From NCBI GenBank assembly GCA_025929745.1, contig JAICPQ010000101.1, forward strand, positions 1-8,974: a stretch of 8,974 nt of DNA, written 5' to 3'. This document shows, in pieces, positions 1 to 6,386 of this stretch. The number at the start of each line of letters is the position of its first letter. The stretch's first letter is position 1. This stretch comes from Burkholderiales bacterium. Lineage in GTDB: Bacteria > Pseudomonadota > Gammaproteobacteria > Burkholderiales > SG8-39. The notes under the pieces are model-generated. The model saw only the letters and a program-made list of their open reading frames with translations, was not told the origin of the DNA and searched no databases. The position numbers and the translations under genes are program-made.

Positions 1-1333
1 CATCGAGGCGCACGCCGAGGCCAATCGCGAGGAAAACGCAGCCGCACGCTGCCGCGGCGACCATCAGCGGACGCGTGAGGTGTTTCAATAAGACCAATCC
101 CAGCGCAACGTCGAGCGCCGCGCCGGCGATGAGCGTTCCTTTCAAGCCGAGGAGCGGCAGGCCGACATGCACGGCGACGAGCACGCCCGCGATCGCGCCG
201 AGCGTGTTCGCCGCATAGACCTGGCCGATCGCAGCTTCGCCGCCGCCGCGGCGCAGCAGCGCGGCGGTGAGGAGCGGTAGCGTCATGCCGGCGCAGAAAG
301 TCGCCGGCAGCATCACCATGGCGGCGATCGCCGCGCCGGAGGCATTGAAAAGGAGATAGCCCGCCTGCGTGCGCGCAAGACCTTTCAGCAGCCACTCCAT
401 GAGCGAGAAAGTGAGGTCGTAGACCGGCAGCGTGGCGAGGGCGGCAAGCCCCATGGCGATCTGCACCCACGCGAGGAGCGAGGCCGGATCCGCGGCGCGG
501 TCCGCACGCCGGCGCACGGCGAATCCTCCGAGGGCGAGGCCGAGAATGAACGTGGCGAGCATGAGCTCGAACGAGTGCGTCGACGCGCCTAGGACGAGCG
601 ACAGCATGCGGATCCAGCTGATCTCGTAGATGAAGGACGCGACACCGGTGAAGAACGCGACGGCGAGCAGCAGCGTTTGCGCGTCCGCGCTCGAGGTTTT
701 TTCCACGGAGGCATGGTGCGCTGGTCGGGCAAGGAACCAGACCACCGCCGCGATCAGCAGATTGAGCATCCCGGCCACGCGCAGCGTGCCCGGCAGGCCG
801 GCCCAGGCGATCAAGATGAATCCGCTCGCGAGCACGCCGCCCACCGCGCCGAGACTGTTGGTGAAGTAGAGCATCGCCACCGATTCCCCCGCGGCGGCGC
901 GATGCGCGCGCACGAGCCCGGCGCTCATCAGCGGGAACGTCATGCCGAGAAGCACCGACTGCGGCAGGATGAGCAGGCACGAGACCCCGAGCTTGGCCGC
1001 GAGCGCGAGCCACTCGTTTCCGAGGCGCGGCAGCAGCGCGTCGTGGGACCAGTCGGTCAGCGCGACGAAGATCGGATGGAATGCGAGCGCGGCGAGGCCG
1101 ATGATGGCCTCGACCACCGCGTAGGCGGCGAGCGGATTGGCGAGCTTTGCCGAGCGGCGAGCACAGTAAGCGGCGCCTGCGGCCATGCCGCCCATGAAGA
1201 CCGCGAGGACGAGCGACTGTGCGTACGCCGCGTGGCCGAGGAAGAGCTTCAGGTAATGCGTCCAGACCGACTCGTAGATCAGGCCGGCGAACCCGGAAGC
1301 GATGAAGAGGGCGTAGAACGCGCTGCGCGGCAT
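1..1333 (-). CDS. Fused MFS/spermidine synthase-like membrane protein, N-terminal part (partial at left edge)
   Basis: The minus strand reads open without a stop from an ATG at 1333 to the left edge, giving 444 codons, so only the 3' end is missing. The protein is very hydrophobic with many predicted membrane segments. It is built of two homologous halves of about 217 residues. Half 1 has GFAGLIYESVW (14-24), GMTFPL (130-135), LYFTNSLGAVGGVL (155-168) and GLPGTL (179-184). Half 2 has GVASFIYEISW (230-240), GMTLPL (349-354), VYAANTLGAIAGVL (372-385) and GLKGTL (396-401). The G-x-x-x-x-IYE-x-x-W start and the N-[ST]-LGA motif are typical of the membrane part of 'fused MFS/spermidine synthase' proteins. 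In that family a Rossmann-type aminopropyltransferase-like domain usually follows; here it would lie beyond the edge. Whether the protein makes or moves polyamines is unknown. An in-frame TAA at 1351-1349 limits the start. There is no Shine-Dalgarno before the ATG. It is divergent from the MFS gene at 1356. Confidence 0.8.
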   Translation of the reverse strand, partial: MPRSAFYALFIASGFAGLIYESVWTHYLKLFLGHAAYAQSLVLAVFMGGMAAGAAYCARRSAKLANPLAAYAVVEAIIGLAALAFHPIFVALTDWSHDALLPRLGNEWLALAAKLGVSCLLILPQSVLLGMTFPLMSAGLVRAHRAAAGESVAMLYFTNSLGAVGGVLASGFILIAWAGLPGTLRVAGMLNLLIAAVVWFLARPAHHASVEKTSSADAQTLLLAVAFFTGVASFIYEISWIRMLSLVLGASTHSFELMLATFILGLALGGFAVRRRADRAADPASLLAWVQIAMGLAALATLPVYDLTFSLMEWLLKGLARTQAGYLLFNASGAAIAAMVMLPATFCAGMTLPLLTAALLRRGGGEAAIGQVYAANTLGAIAGVLVAVHVGLPLLGLKGTLIAGAALDVALGLVLLKHLTRPLMVAAAACGCVFLAIGLGVRLD

Positions 1334-1340
1334 GCGCGCG

Positions 1341-1352
1341 ATGCTAATTTAG
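1341..1352. promoter_or_regulatory. Candidate bidirectional -10 element between divergent genes
   Basis: The 22-bp gap between the two divergent start codons contains CTAATTTAG (1344-1352), a palindrome except for its central base, in otherwise GC-rich DNA. On the plus strand it reads as an extended -10, TGCTAATTT (1342-1350), which fits TGnTAnnnT; transcription would begin at about 1356, on the MFS start codon. On the minus strand TAAATT (1351-1346) would start RNA at about 1339, a few bases before the ATG at 1333. I see no good -35 hexamer on either side. This is an inference from spacing and composition only. Confidence 0.4.
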
Positions 1353-1355
1353 GAG

Positions 1356-2465
1356 ATGGCGTTTCGTCTTTCGGCGTTCTACTTCGCCTACTTCGCGTAC
1401 ACCGGCGCGTACGTCGCCTACTTGCCGCTGTACCTCTCCGACCGGCAGTTGAGCGCCATGCACATCGCCTCGGTGCTCGCGCTCGCGCCGCTCGCGCGCA
1501 CCTTCGCGCCCCCGGCGTGGGGCTGGCTCGCCGACGCGAGCGGCGCGCATCGCGCGATCGTGGTTTTCTCCTGTGCCGTGACCGCGGTTTCGTTCGCGGC
1601 GTTGCCGTTCACCGAGCGCATCGCGCTGGTCATCGGCGTGATGAGCTTCCTTTCCGCCGGGGCGCTGCCGCTGGTCGAGGCCATCACGCTGCGCCAGCTC
1701 GGTTCTCAACCCGGAAAGTACGGGCCGATTCGGCTCTGGGGCTCGATCGGCTTCATCGCGGTCGTGATGGGCGGCGGCTTGTGGCTCGAAGGGTATCCCG
1801 TGACCGCGTTGCCTGCGGCCCTGGCGATGCTCATGCTCGCGACGCTTGGCGCTGCGCTCGCGCTGCCGGCGGCGGCGCGGCACGCGAACCGGCCGCGCGC
1901 TCGCCTGCGCGTCACGCGCGAGGGGCGCGCGCTTCTCGCCGCGGGCTTTTGCAACGCGCTCGCGCACGGCGCGCTCTACGCGTTCCTCAGCCTCCACCTC
2001 GAGGCGTCGGGATACCGCGCGAGCGCGATCGGATTGCTGTGGACGCTCGGCGTAGTGGCGGAAATCGCGGTTTTCGCCTATCTGCCGCTGCTCTTTCGGC
2101 GCTACGCGCTCTCGACCATCCTTGCCGCGAGCCTCGCGTGCGGCGCGGCGCGCTTCGCCATGCTAGGCTGGCTCGCCGCCGATCTCTGGATAGTCCTTTT
2201 GGCGCAGTTGCTCCATGCCGCCACCTTCGGGTCGTTCCACGCAGCCGCCGTCGCTGCGGTGCATCGCGTCTTCCCGGAGGATGCGCACGCGCGCGGACAG
2301 ACGTTGTTCTCCGGCGTCAGTTACGGCGCGGGCGCCGCGGTGGGCTTCTTTCTTTCGGGCTGGGCGTGGGGCGAGGCCGGGGCGCGCGGCGCTTTCTCGC
2401 TCGCGGTCATCGCCTCGGCGCTTGGCGCGTTCTTTGCTCTACGACTCAGACGAGCCGGCTTGTGA
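1356..2465 (+). CDS. MFS transporter, HcaT / MFS_1_like family
   Basis: This 369-residue protein has about twelve hydrophobic segments, split into two six-helix halves by a basic loop (about 174-190, rich in Arg). The N-terminal RLSAFYFAYFAYTG leading into YLPLYL, the segment YGPIRLWGSIGF (122-133) after helix 4, and the late GQTLFSGVSYGAGAAVG (314-330) resemble the 3-phenylpropionate permease (HcaT)/LacY-like MFS_1_like family. GWLADASGAHR (56-66) stands where MFS motif A lies. The length is close to that of HcaT (about 380). The substrate cannot be told from sequence, and the phenylpropionate label should not be taken literally. The ATG at 1356 is the only sensible start because the family N-terminus begins there; the next in-frame Met is residue 35. 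AGGAG (1351-1355) directly abuts the ATG, too close for a normal Shine-Dalgarno. The stop at 2463-2465 is 23 bp before the peptidase gene, so co-transcription is likely. Confidence 0.88.
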   Translation: MAFRLSAFYFAYFAYTGAYVAYLPLYLSDRQLSAMHIASVLALAPLARTFAPPAWGWLADASGAHRAIVVFSCAVTAVSFAALPFTERIALVIGVMSFLSAGALPLVEAITLRQLGSQPGKYGPIRLWGSIGFIAVVMGGGLWLEGYPVTALPAALAMLMLATLGAALALPAAARHANRPRARLRVTREGRALLAAGFCNALAHGALYAFLSLHLEASGYRASAIGLLWTLGVVAEIAVFAYLPLLFRRYALSTILAASLACGAARFAMLGWLAADLWIVLLAQLLHAATFGSFHAAAVAAVHRVFPEDAHARGQTLFSGVSYGAGAAVGFFLSGWAWGEAGARGAFSLAVIASALGAFFALRLRRAGL

Positions 2466-2476
2466 TGCCGGAATTT

Positions 2477-2483
2477 GAGAGGG
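2477..2483 (+). promoter_or_regulatory. Ribosome binding site of the M48 lipoprotein gene
   Basis: GAGAGGG sits 5 nt before the ATG at 2489. It supports that start over the upstream in-frame ATG at 2465, which overlaps the MFS stop (TGATG) and would add eight charged residues before the lipoprotein signal. Confidence 0.6.
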
Positions 2484-2488
2484 CTGCC

Positions 2489-3313
2489 ATGGTTCGCTTC
2501 TTCCTGATTGCTTCGGTCGTAGTCCTTGCGGGCTGCCAGAGCGTAGACACCACCAAGCCGGGCGTGGTCGGCGTCGATCGCGATCAGCGCATGATGGTCT
2601 CGTCGGAGGAAGTCAACGCCGGCGCGGTCAAGGCGTACTCGCAGATGATGGCCGAGGCGCAGAAGAAAGGCGTGCTCGACCGCGACCCAGCGATGGTGAA
2701 GCGCGTGCAGGAGATCACCAAGCGTCTCATCCCGCATACGGTCGCTTTCCGCGACGACGCCGGCAAGTGGCCCTGGGAAGTGCACGTGATTTCCATCGAC
2801 GAAGTGAACGCCTGGTGCATGCCGGCGGGGAAGATGGCGATCTACACCGGTCTCATCCAGAAGCTGAACGCGACCGACGACGAGATCGCCGCAGTCATGG
2901 GGCATGAGATCGCGCACGCGCTTCGCGAGCACGCGCGCGAGCGCATGTCGCGCCAGATGGGCACGCAGGCGGCCGTCGGCATCATCGGCGCTCTGTTCGG
3001 CATCGGAGAGATGGGCCAGAACATCGCCGGGCAGGTGGCCCACGTAACGCTCAACCTGCCGAACTCGCGCCTGCACGAGACCGAGTCCGACCGCATCGGC
3101 GTCGAGCTTGCCGCGCGCGCCGGCTACGACCCGCGCGCCGCCGTCACGCTGTGGGAAAAGATGGGCAAGGTCGCCGGCGGCAACCAGCCGCCCAAGTGGC
3201 TCTCCACCCACCCGCCGCACCAGGACCGCATTAACGACCTGCGGGCGTATTCGGATAAGGTGATGCCGCTCTACGCACAGGCGAAGGGGAGCGTCGCAGC
3301 GGCAGGCAAATAA
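2489..3313 (+). CDS. M48 family metallopeptidase, outer-membrane lipoprotein (LoiP/YcaL-like)
   Basis: The product has 274 residues. It starts with a lipoprotein signal: Arg3, a hydrophobic stretch, and the lipobox LAGC with Cys16 as the lipidated residue. Gln17 follows rather than Asp, which predicts Lol-dependent sorting to the outer membrane. The zinc site is HEIAH at 139-143, with Glu199 in ETESDR (197-202) as the probable third ligand. THPPHQDRI (240-248) is the conserved C-terminal motif of M48 lipoproteins such as LoiP and YcaL. ISIDEVNAWCMPAGKMAIYTGL (start about 101) is the usual strand before the active site. There is no TPR region, so it is not a BepA-type protein. Known relatives degrade or help assemble misfolded outer-membrane proteins; the target here is unknown. 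It lies downstream of the MFS gene and 15 bp before leuC, and its last codons probably carry the leu promoter. All catalytic residues are present, so it looks active. Confidence 0.9.
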   Translation: MVRFFLIASVVVLAGCQSVDTTKPGVVGVDRDQRMMVSSEEVNAGAVKAYSQMMAEAQKKGVLDRDPAMVKRVQEITKRLIPHTVAFRDDAGKWPWEVHVISIDEVNAWCMPAGKMAIYTGLIQKLNATDDEIAAVMGHEIAHALREHARERMSRQMGTQAAVGIIGALFGIGEMGQNIAGQVAHVTLNLPNSRLHETESDRIGVELAARAGYDPRAAVTLWEKMGKVAGGNQPPKWLSTHPPHQDRINDLRAYSDKVMPLYAQAKGSVAAAGK

Positions 3314-3315
3314 CT

Positions 3316-3321
3316 TAAAAT
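3316..3321 (+). promoter_or_regulatory. Candidate -10 of the leu operon
   Basis: TAAAAT, one mismatch from TATAAT, lies in the 15-bp gap between the peptidase stop and leuC. The predicted RNA start is about 3325-3329, on or next to the leuC initiation region. No convincing -35 is seen in the GC-rich upstream coding sequence. No leader peptide, T-box or attenuator would fit between this site and leuC. Confidence 0.4.
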
Positions 3322-3328
3322 CCCATGC

Positions 3329-4738
3329 TTGCGCACTCTCTACGACAAGCTCTGGGACAGCCACGTCGTGCACGTCGAGGACGACGGCACGGCGCTCCTC
3401 TACATCGACCGCCATCTCGTCCATGAAGTGACGAGCGCGCAGGCCTACGAAGGCCTGCGCAACGCCGGGCGCAAGCCGTGGCGCGTCGACTCGGTGGTCG
3501 CGACCGCGGACCACAACACGCCGACGACGAACTGGGACGAAGGCCTCGAGGGCGTGCGCGACAAGTTCGCGCGCCTGCAGATCGAGACGCTCGACGCCAA
3601 CATGAAGGAGTTCGGCGCCAAGGTCTATTTTCCGTACCTCGACAAGCGCCAGGGCATCGTGCACGTCATCGGTCCGGAGCAGGGTGCGACGCTTCCCGGC
3701 ATGACGGTGGTCTGCGGCGATTCGCATACGAGCACGCACGGCGCCTTCGCCTGCCTTGCCCACGGCATCGGTACCTCCGAGGTCGAGCACGTGCTCGCCA
3801 CGCAGTGCCTCGTCACGCGCAAGATGAAGAACATGCGCGTGAACGTCGAAGGCCAGCTCGCGCGCGGCGTCACCCCGAAGGACGTCGTGCTCGCCATCAT
3901 CGGCAGGATCGGCATCGCGGGCGGCACCGGCTACGCGATCGAGTACGCCGGGAGCGCGATCCGCGCGATGTCCATGGAAGGCCGCATGACGGTGTGCAAC
4001 ATGTCGATCGAGGCCGGCGCGCGGGCCGGCATGGTCGGCGTGGACGACACCACGATCGAATACCTCAAGGGCCGTCGCTTCGCCCCGCAGGGCGCGGAAT
4101 GGGAGCGCGCCGTCGCGTACTGGCGCACGCTGAAAAGCGATCCGGACGCGAAGTTCGAGCGCGAGGTGACGCTCGATGCGCGCGAGATCCGGCCGCACGT
4201 GACCTGGGGCACTTCGCCCGAGATGGTCGTGCCGGTCGACGACGCGGTGCCCGACCCGGACAAGGAGAAGGACAGCGTGCGGCGCGAAGGCATGGAGCGC
4301 GCGCTGCAATACATGGGCCTCAAGCCGCGCACGCCGATCACCGATATCCGCATCGACAAGGTGTTCATCGGCTCGTGCACCAACTCGCGCATCGAGGACC
4401 TGCGCGCCGCCGCTTCGGTCGTTCGCGGCCGGCGTAAAGCTTCGAATGTGAAGGTTGCCATGGTGGTCCCCGGCTCCGGCCTCGTGAAGGAGCAGGCCGA
4501 GCGCGAGGGCCTGGACCGCATCTTCCGCGACGCTGGCTTCGAGTGGCGCGAGCCCGGCTGCTCGATGTGCCTCGGCATGAATCCGGATCGGCTCGACCCG
4601 GGCGAGCGCTGCGCTTCCACCTCGAATCGCAATTTCGAAGGCCGTCAGGGCGCCGGCGGCCGCACGCACCTCGTGAGCCCGGTGATGGCGGCGGCGGCCG
4701 CGATCGCAGGCCATTTCGTGGACATCCGCAAATGGTGA
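3329..4738 (+). CDS. leuC: 3-isopropylmalate dehydratase large subunit
   Basis: LeuC is the large, iron-sulfur subunit of isopropylmalate isomerase, which converts 2-isopropylmalate to 3-isopropylmalate with LeuD in the cytoplasm. The 469-residue length matches the E. coli protein (466). The N-terminal RTLYDKLWDSHVV and GDSHTSTHGAF (130-140) are family hallmarks. The 4Fe-4S cluster cysteines are Cys350 (GSCTNSR), Cys411 and Cys414 (PGCSMCLGM). The C-terminal NRNFEGRQG is also conserved. The family alignment begins at RTLYDK. The only usual initiation codon in frame after the TAA at 3311-3313 is TTG at 3329. An ATG at 3325 is out of frame and would give a 33-residue unrelated peptide. There is no Shine-Dalgarno. 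Either TTG is used or one base is wrong near 3325-3330; removal of one base would give ATG-TTG-CGC. The last 7 bp overlap leuD, which suggests translational coupling. Confidence 0.95.
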   Translation: MRTLYDKLWDSHVVHVEDDGTALLYIDRHLVHEVTSAQAYEGLRNAGRKPWRVDSVVATADHNTPTTNWDEGLEGVRDKFARLQIETLDANMKEFGAKVYFPYLDKRQGIVHVIGPEQGATLPGMTVVCGDSHTSTHGAFACLAHGIGTSEVEHVLATQCLVTRKMKNMRVNVEGQLARGVTPKDVVLAIIGRIGIAGGTGYAIEYAGSAIRAMSMEGRMTVCNMSIEAGARAGMVGVDDTTIEYLKGRRFAPQGAEWERAVAYWRTLKSDPDAKFEREVTLDAREIRPHVTWGTSPEMVVPVDDAVPDPDKEKDSVRREGMERALQYMGLKPRTPITDIRIDKVFIGSCTNSRIEDLRAAASVVRGRRKASNVKVAMVVPGSGLVKEQAEREGLDRIFRDAGFEWREPGCSMCLGMNPDRLDPGERCASTSNRNFEGRQGAGGRTHLVSPVMAAAAAIAGHFVDIRKW

Positions 4739-5325
4739 AGTTCACCGTGCTGAACGGGGTGGTGGTGCCGCTCGACCGCGCGAACGTCGATACCGACCAG
4801 ATCATCCCGAAGCAGTACCTCGCTTCGATCAAGCGCACCGGCTTCGGCGAGGGCCTTTTCGCCGAATGGCGCAAGGACCGAGAGTTCGTGCTGAACCAGC
4901 CGCGCTTCAAGGGCGCGACTATTCTTCTTGCGCGCAAGAATTTCGGCTGCGGCTCCTCGCGCGAGCATGCGCCCTGGGCGCTCATGGATTACGGCTTTCG
5001 CTGCGTGATCGCGCCGTCCTTTGCCGACATCTTCTTCACCAACTCGTTCAAGAATGGCTTCCTGCCGGTCGTGCTGCGCGAGGATGAGGTCGATCGGCTG
5101 TTCCACGAGTGCGCCGCGTTTCCGGGCTTTCGCGTCGTGGTCGATCTCGACAAGCAGACCGTGGCGCCTACCGACGGGTCGTTCGCGATGCGCTTCGAAA
5201 TCGATCCGTTCCGCAAATACTGCCTGCTGAACGGCCTGGACGAGATCGGCCTCACGCTGCGCCATGCGGACAAGATCCGGGCGTTCGAGACCCAGCGAAA
5301 AGCGCAGCATCCCTGGTATTTCTAA
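4732..5325 (+). CDS. leuD: 3-isopropylmalate dehydratase small subunit
   Basis: LeuD is the small (swivel-domain) subunit that pairs with LeuC to complete the isopropylmalate isomerase active site. It has 197 residues, against 201 in E. coli. Diagnostic motifs are PLDRANVDTDQIIPKQYL (13-30), KRTGFG (34-39), KNFGCGSSREHAPW (69-82), where the loop binds substrate, and SFADIFFTNSFKNGFLP (96-112). The ending DKIRAFETQRKAQHPWY is usual for proteobacterial LeuD. The ATG at 4732 overlaps the last codons of leuC (stop 4736-4738) in another frame. A GTG directly after it (4735) is an alternative start. No clear Shine-Dalgarno is seen in the leuC tail, so initiation probably depends on ribosomes finishing leuC. 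The open frame extends upstream inside leuC, but that part is not LeuD-like. Confidence 0.95.
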   Translation: MVKFTVLNGVVVPLDRANVDTDQIIPKQYLASIKRTGFGEGLFAEWRKDREFVLNQPRFKGATILLARKNFGCGSSREHAPWALMDYGFRCVIAPSFADIFFTNSFKNGFLPVVLREDEVDRLFHECAAFPGFRVVVDLDKQTVAPTDGSFAMRFEIDPFRKYCLLNGLDEIGLTLRHADKIRAFETQRKAQHPWYF

Positions 5326-5326
5326 A

Positions 5327-6382
5327 GTGAACGTCGCCGTTCTGCCCGGTGACGGCATCGGGCCGGAGATCATTGCGCAGGCGCTCGCCGTGCTGAAAAA
5401 GCTCGAGCTCGGCCTGGAGTTCCAGACCGCGCCGGTGGGCGGCGCTGCGTACGACGCCGCGGGCGATCCGCTGCCGGCGCACACCTTGAACATCGCCAGG
5501 GAAGCCGACGCCGTGCTCTTCGGCGCGGTGGGCGACCCGCGCTACGACAGGCTCGAGCGCGCCAAGCGCCCCGAGCAGGCGATCCTCGGCCTTCGCAAGG
5601 CGCTCGGCCTCTTCGCCAACCTGCGCCCCGCGCGCGTGCATCCTGAGCTCGCCAGCGCCTCTTCGCTCAAGCCCGAAGTCGTCTCGGGCCTCGATATCCT
5701 CATCGTGCGCGAGCTAACCGGGGATATCTACTTTGGTGAGCCGCGCGGCATCCGGGAAGCGGGTGGAGTGCGCGAGGGCTTCGACACCATGCGCTACAGC
5801 GAGCCCGAAATCCGGCGCATCGCGCGCGTCGGGTTCGAGGCCGCCCGCAAACGAGGCAAGCGCGTGTGCTCGGTGGACAAGGCGAACGTGCTCGAGACTT
5901 CGCAGCTATGGCGCGAGATCGTTTCCCAGGAGGCGAAGCGCTACCCGGATGTCGAGCTCACGCACATGTACGTCGACAACTGCGCGATGCAGCTGGTGCG
6001 TACGCCCAAGCAGTTCGACGTCATCGTCACGGGCAACATGTTCGGCGACATCCTCTCCGACGAGGCGTCGATGCTCACCGGATCGATCGGCATGCTGCCT
6101 TCCGCGTCGCTCGACGAGCGCGGCAAAGGCCTCTACGAGCCGATCCACGGCACCGCGCCCGACATCGCGGGCAAGGGCCTCGCCAATCCGCTCGCGACCA
6201 TCCTTTCCGCGGCGATGATGCTGCGCTATTCGCTCGGTCAGGCGAAAGCAGCCGAGCGCGTTGAGCGCGCCGTAACGAGCGTCCTGCAAGCGGGCTGGCG
6301 CACCGCCGACATCCACACGCCGGGAATGCGCAAGGCCGGCACGGAAGAAATCGGCCGCGCGGTGCTGCAGGCCTTAAACTAG
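5327..6382 (+). CDS. leuB: 3-isopropylmalate dehydrogenase
   Basis: LeuB oxidises and decarboxylates 3-isopropylmalate with NAD+, giving the 2-oxo acid that is transaminated to leucine. It has 351 residues, within the family range. The start VAVLPGDGIGPEI (3-15), the catalytic Tyr136 in RELTGDIYFGEPRG (128-141), Lys185 in SVDKANVLE, and the metal-binding Asp217 (YVDNCAMQ), Asp241 and Asp245 (GDILSDEASML) are all present. Substrate-binding arginines are at 90, 100 and 128. The cofactor loop EPIHGTAPDIAGKGLANP (271-288) is intact and its HGTAPDIAG form fits NAD+ use. GTG at 5327 is chosen because the family N-terminus begins there; it is one base after the leuD stop. An upstream in-frame ATG at 5264 would overlap leuD by 62 bp and add 21 non-family residues. 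No Shine-Dalgarno is visible, so coupling to leuD is likely. Confidence 0.95.
   Translation: MNVAVLPGDGIGPEIIAQALAVLKKLELGLEFQTAPVGGAAYDAAGDPLPAHTLNIAREADAVLFGAVGDPRYDRLERAKRPEQAILGLRKALGLFANLRPARVHPELASASSLKPEVVSGLDILIVRELTGDIYFGEPRGIREAGGVREGFDTMRYSEPEIRRIARVGFEAARKRGKRVCSVDKANVLETSQLWREIVSQEAKRYPDVELTHMYVDNCAMQLVRTPKQFDVIVTGNMFGDILSDEASMLTGSIGMLPSASLDERGKGLYEPIHGTAPDIAGKGLANPLATILSAAMMLRYSLGQAKAAERVERAVTSVLQAGWRTADIHTPGMRKAGTEEIGRAVLQALN
6375..6380 (+). promoter_or_regulatory. Candidate internal -10 upstream of asd
   Basis: TAAACT, four of six matches to TATAAT, lies across the end of leuB (the stop TAG is 6380-6382). The A of the asd ATG (6387) is 7 nt after the last base of this hexamer, the usual distance from a -10 to the transcription start. 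No -35 is recognisable. This could be an internal promoter giving a leaderless asd mRNA, or chance. Confidence 0.28.
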
Positions 6383-6386
6383 GCAC

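Noticed and set aside
1344..1997. 217-codon minus-strand frame over the MFS gene start
   Set aside because: Extremely Arg/Glu-rich low-complexity translation opposite a clear transporter; no independent support.
677..3313. 878-codon open frame on the plus strand running through the first two genes into the M48 gene
   Set aside because: Only its last 274 codons are a real protein. The upstream part is Arg/Ala/Gly-rich shadow translation, antisense to the membrane protein at 1-1333 and out of frame with the MFS gene; no stops arise because of high GC.
3314..3328. Leucine leader peptide, T-box or attenuator upstream of leuC
   Set aside because: Only 15 bp separate the M48 stop from leuC and nothing Leu-codon-rich or structured fits there.
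2321..4714. 797-codon minus-strand open frame antisense to the M48 gene and leuC
   Set aside because: His/Arg/Ala/Val-rich composition with no recognisable domain is the usual antisense shadow of GC-rich genes; both sense frames are well-conserved enzymes.
5457..6382. Asp in the LeuB motif RELTGDIYFG in place of the Gly of E. coli LeuB
   Set aside because: I recall this variant as common in betaproteobacterial LeuB, and the catalytic Tyr and Lys are intact, so it is not remarkable.
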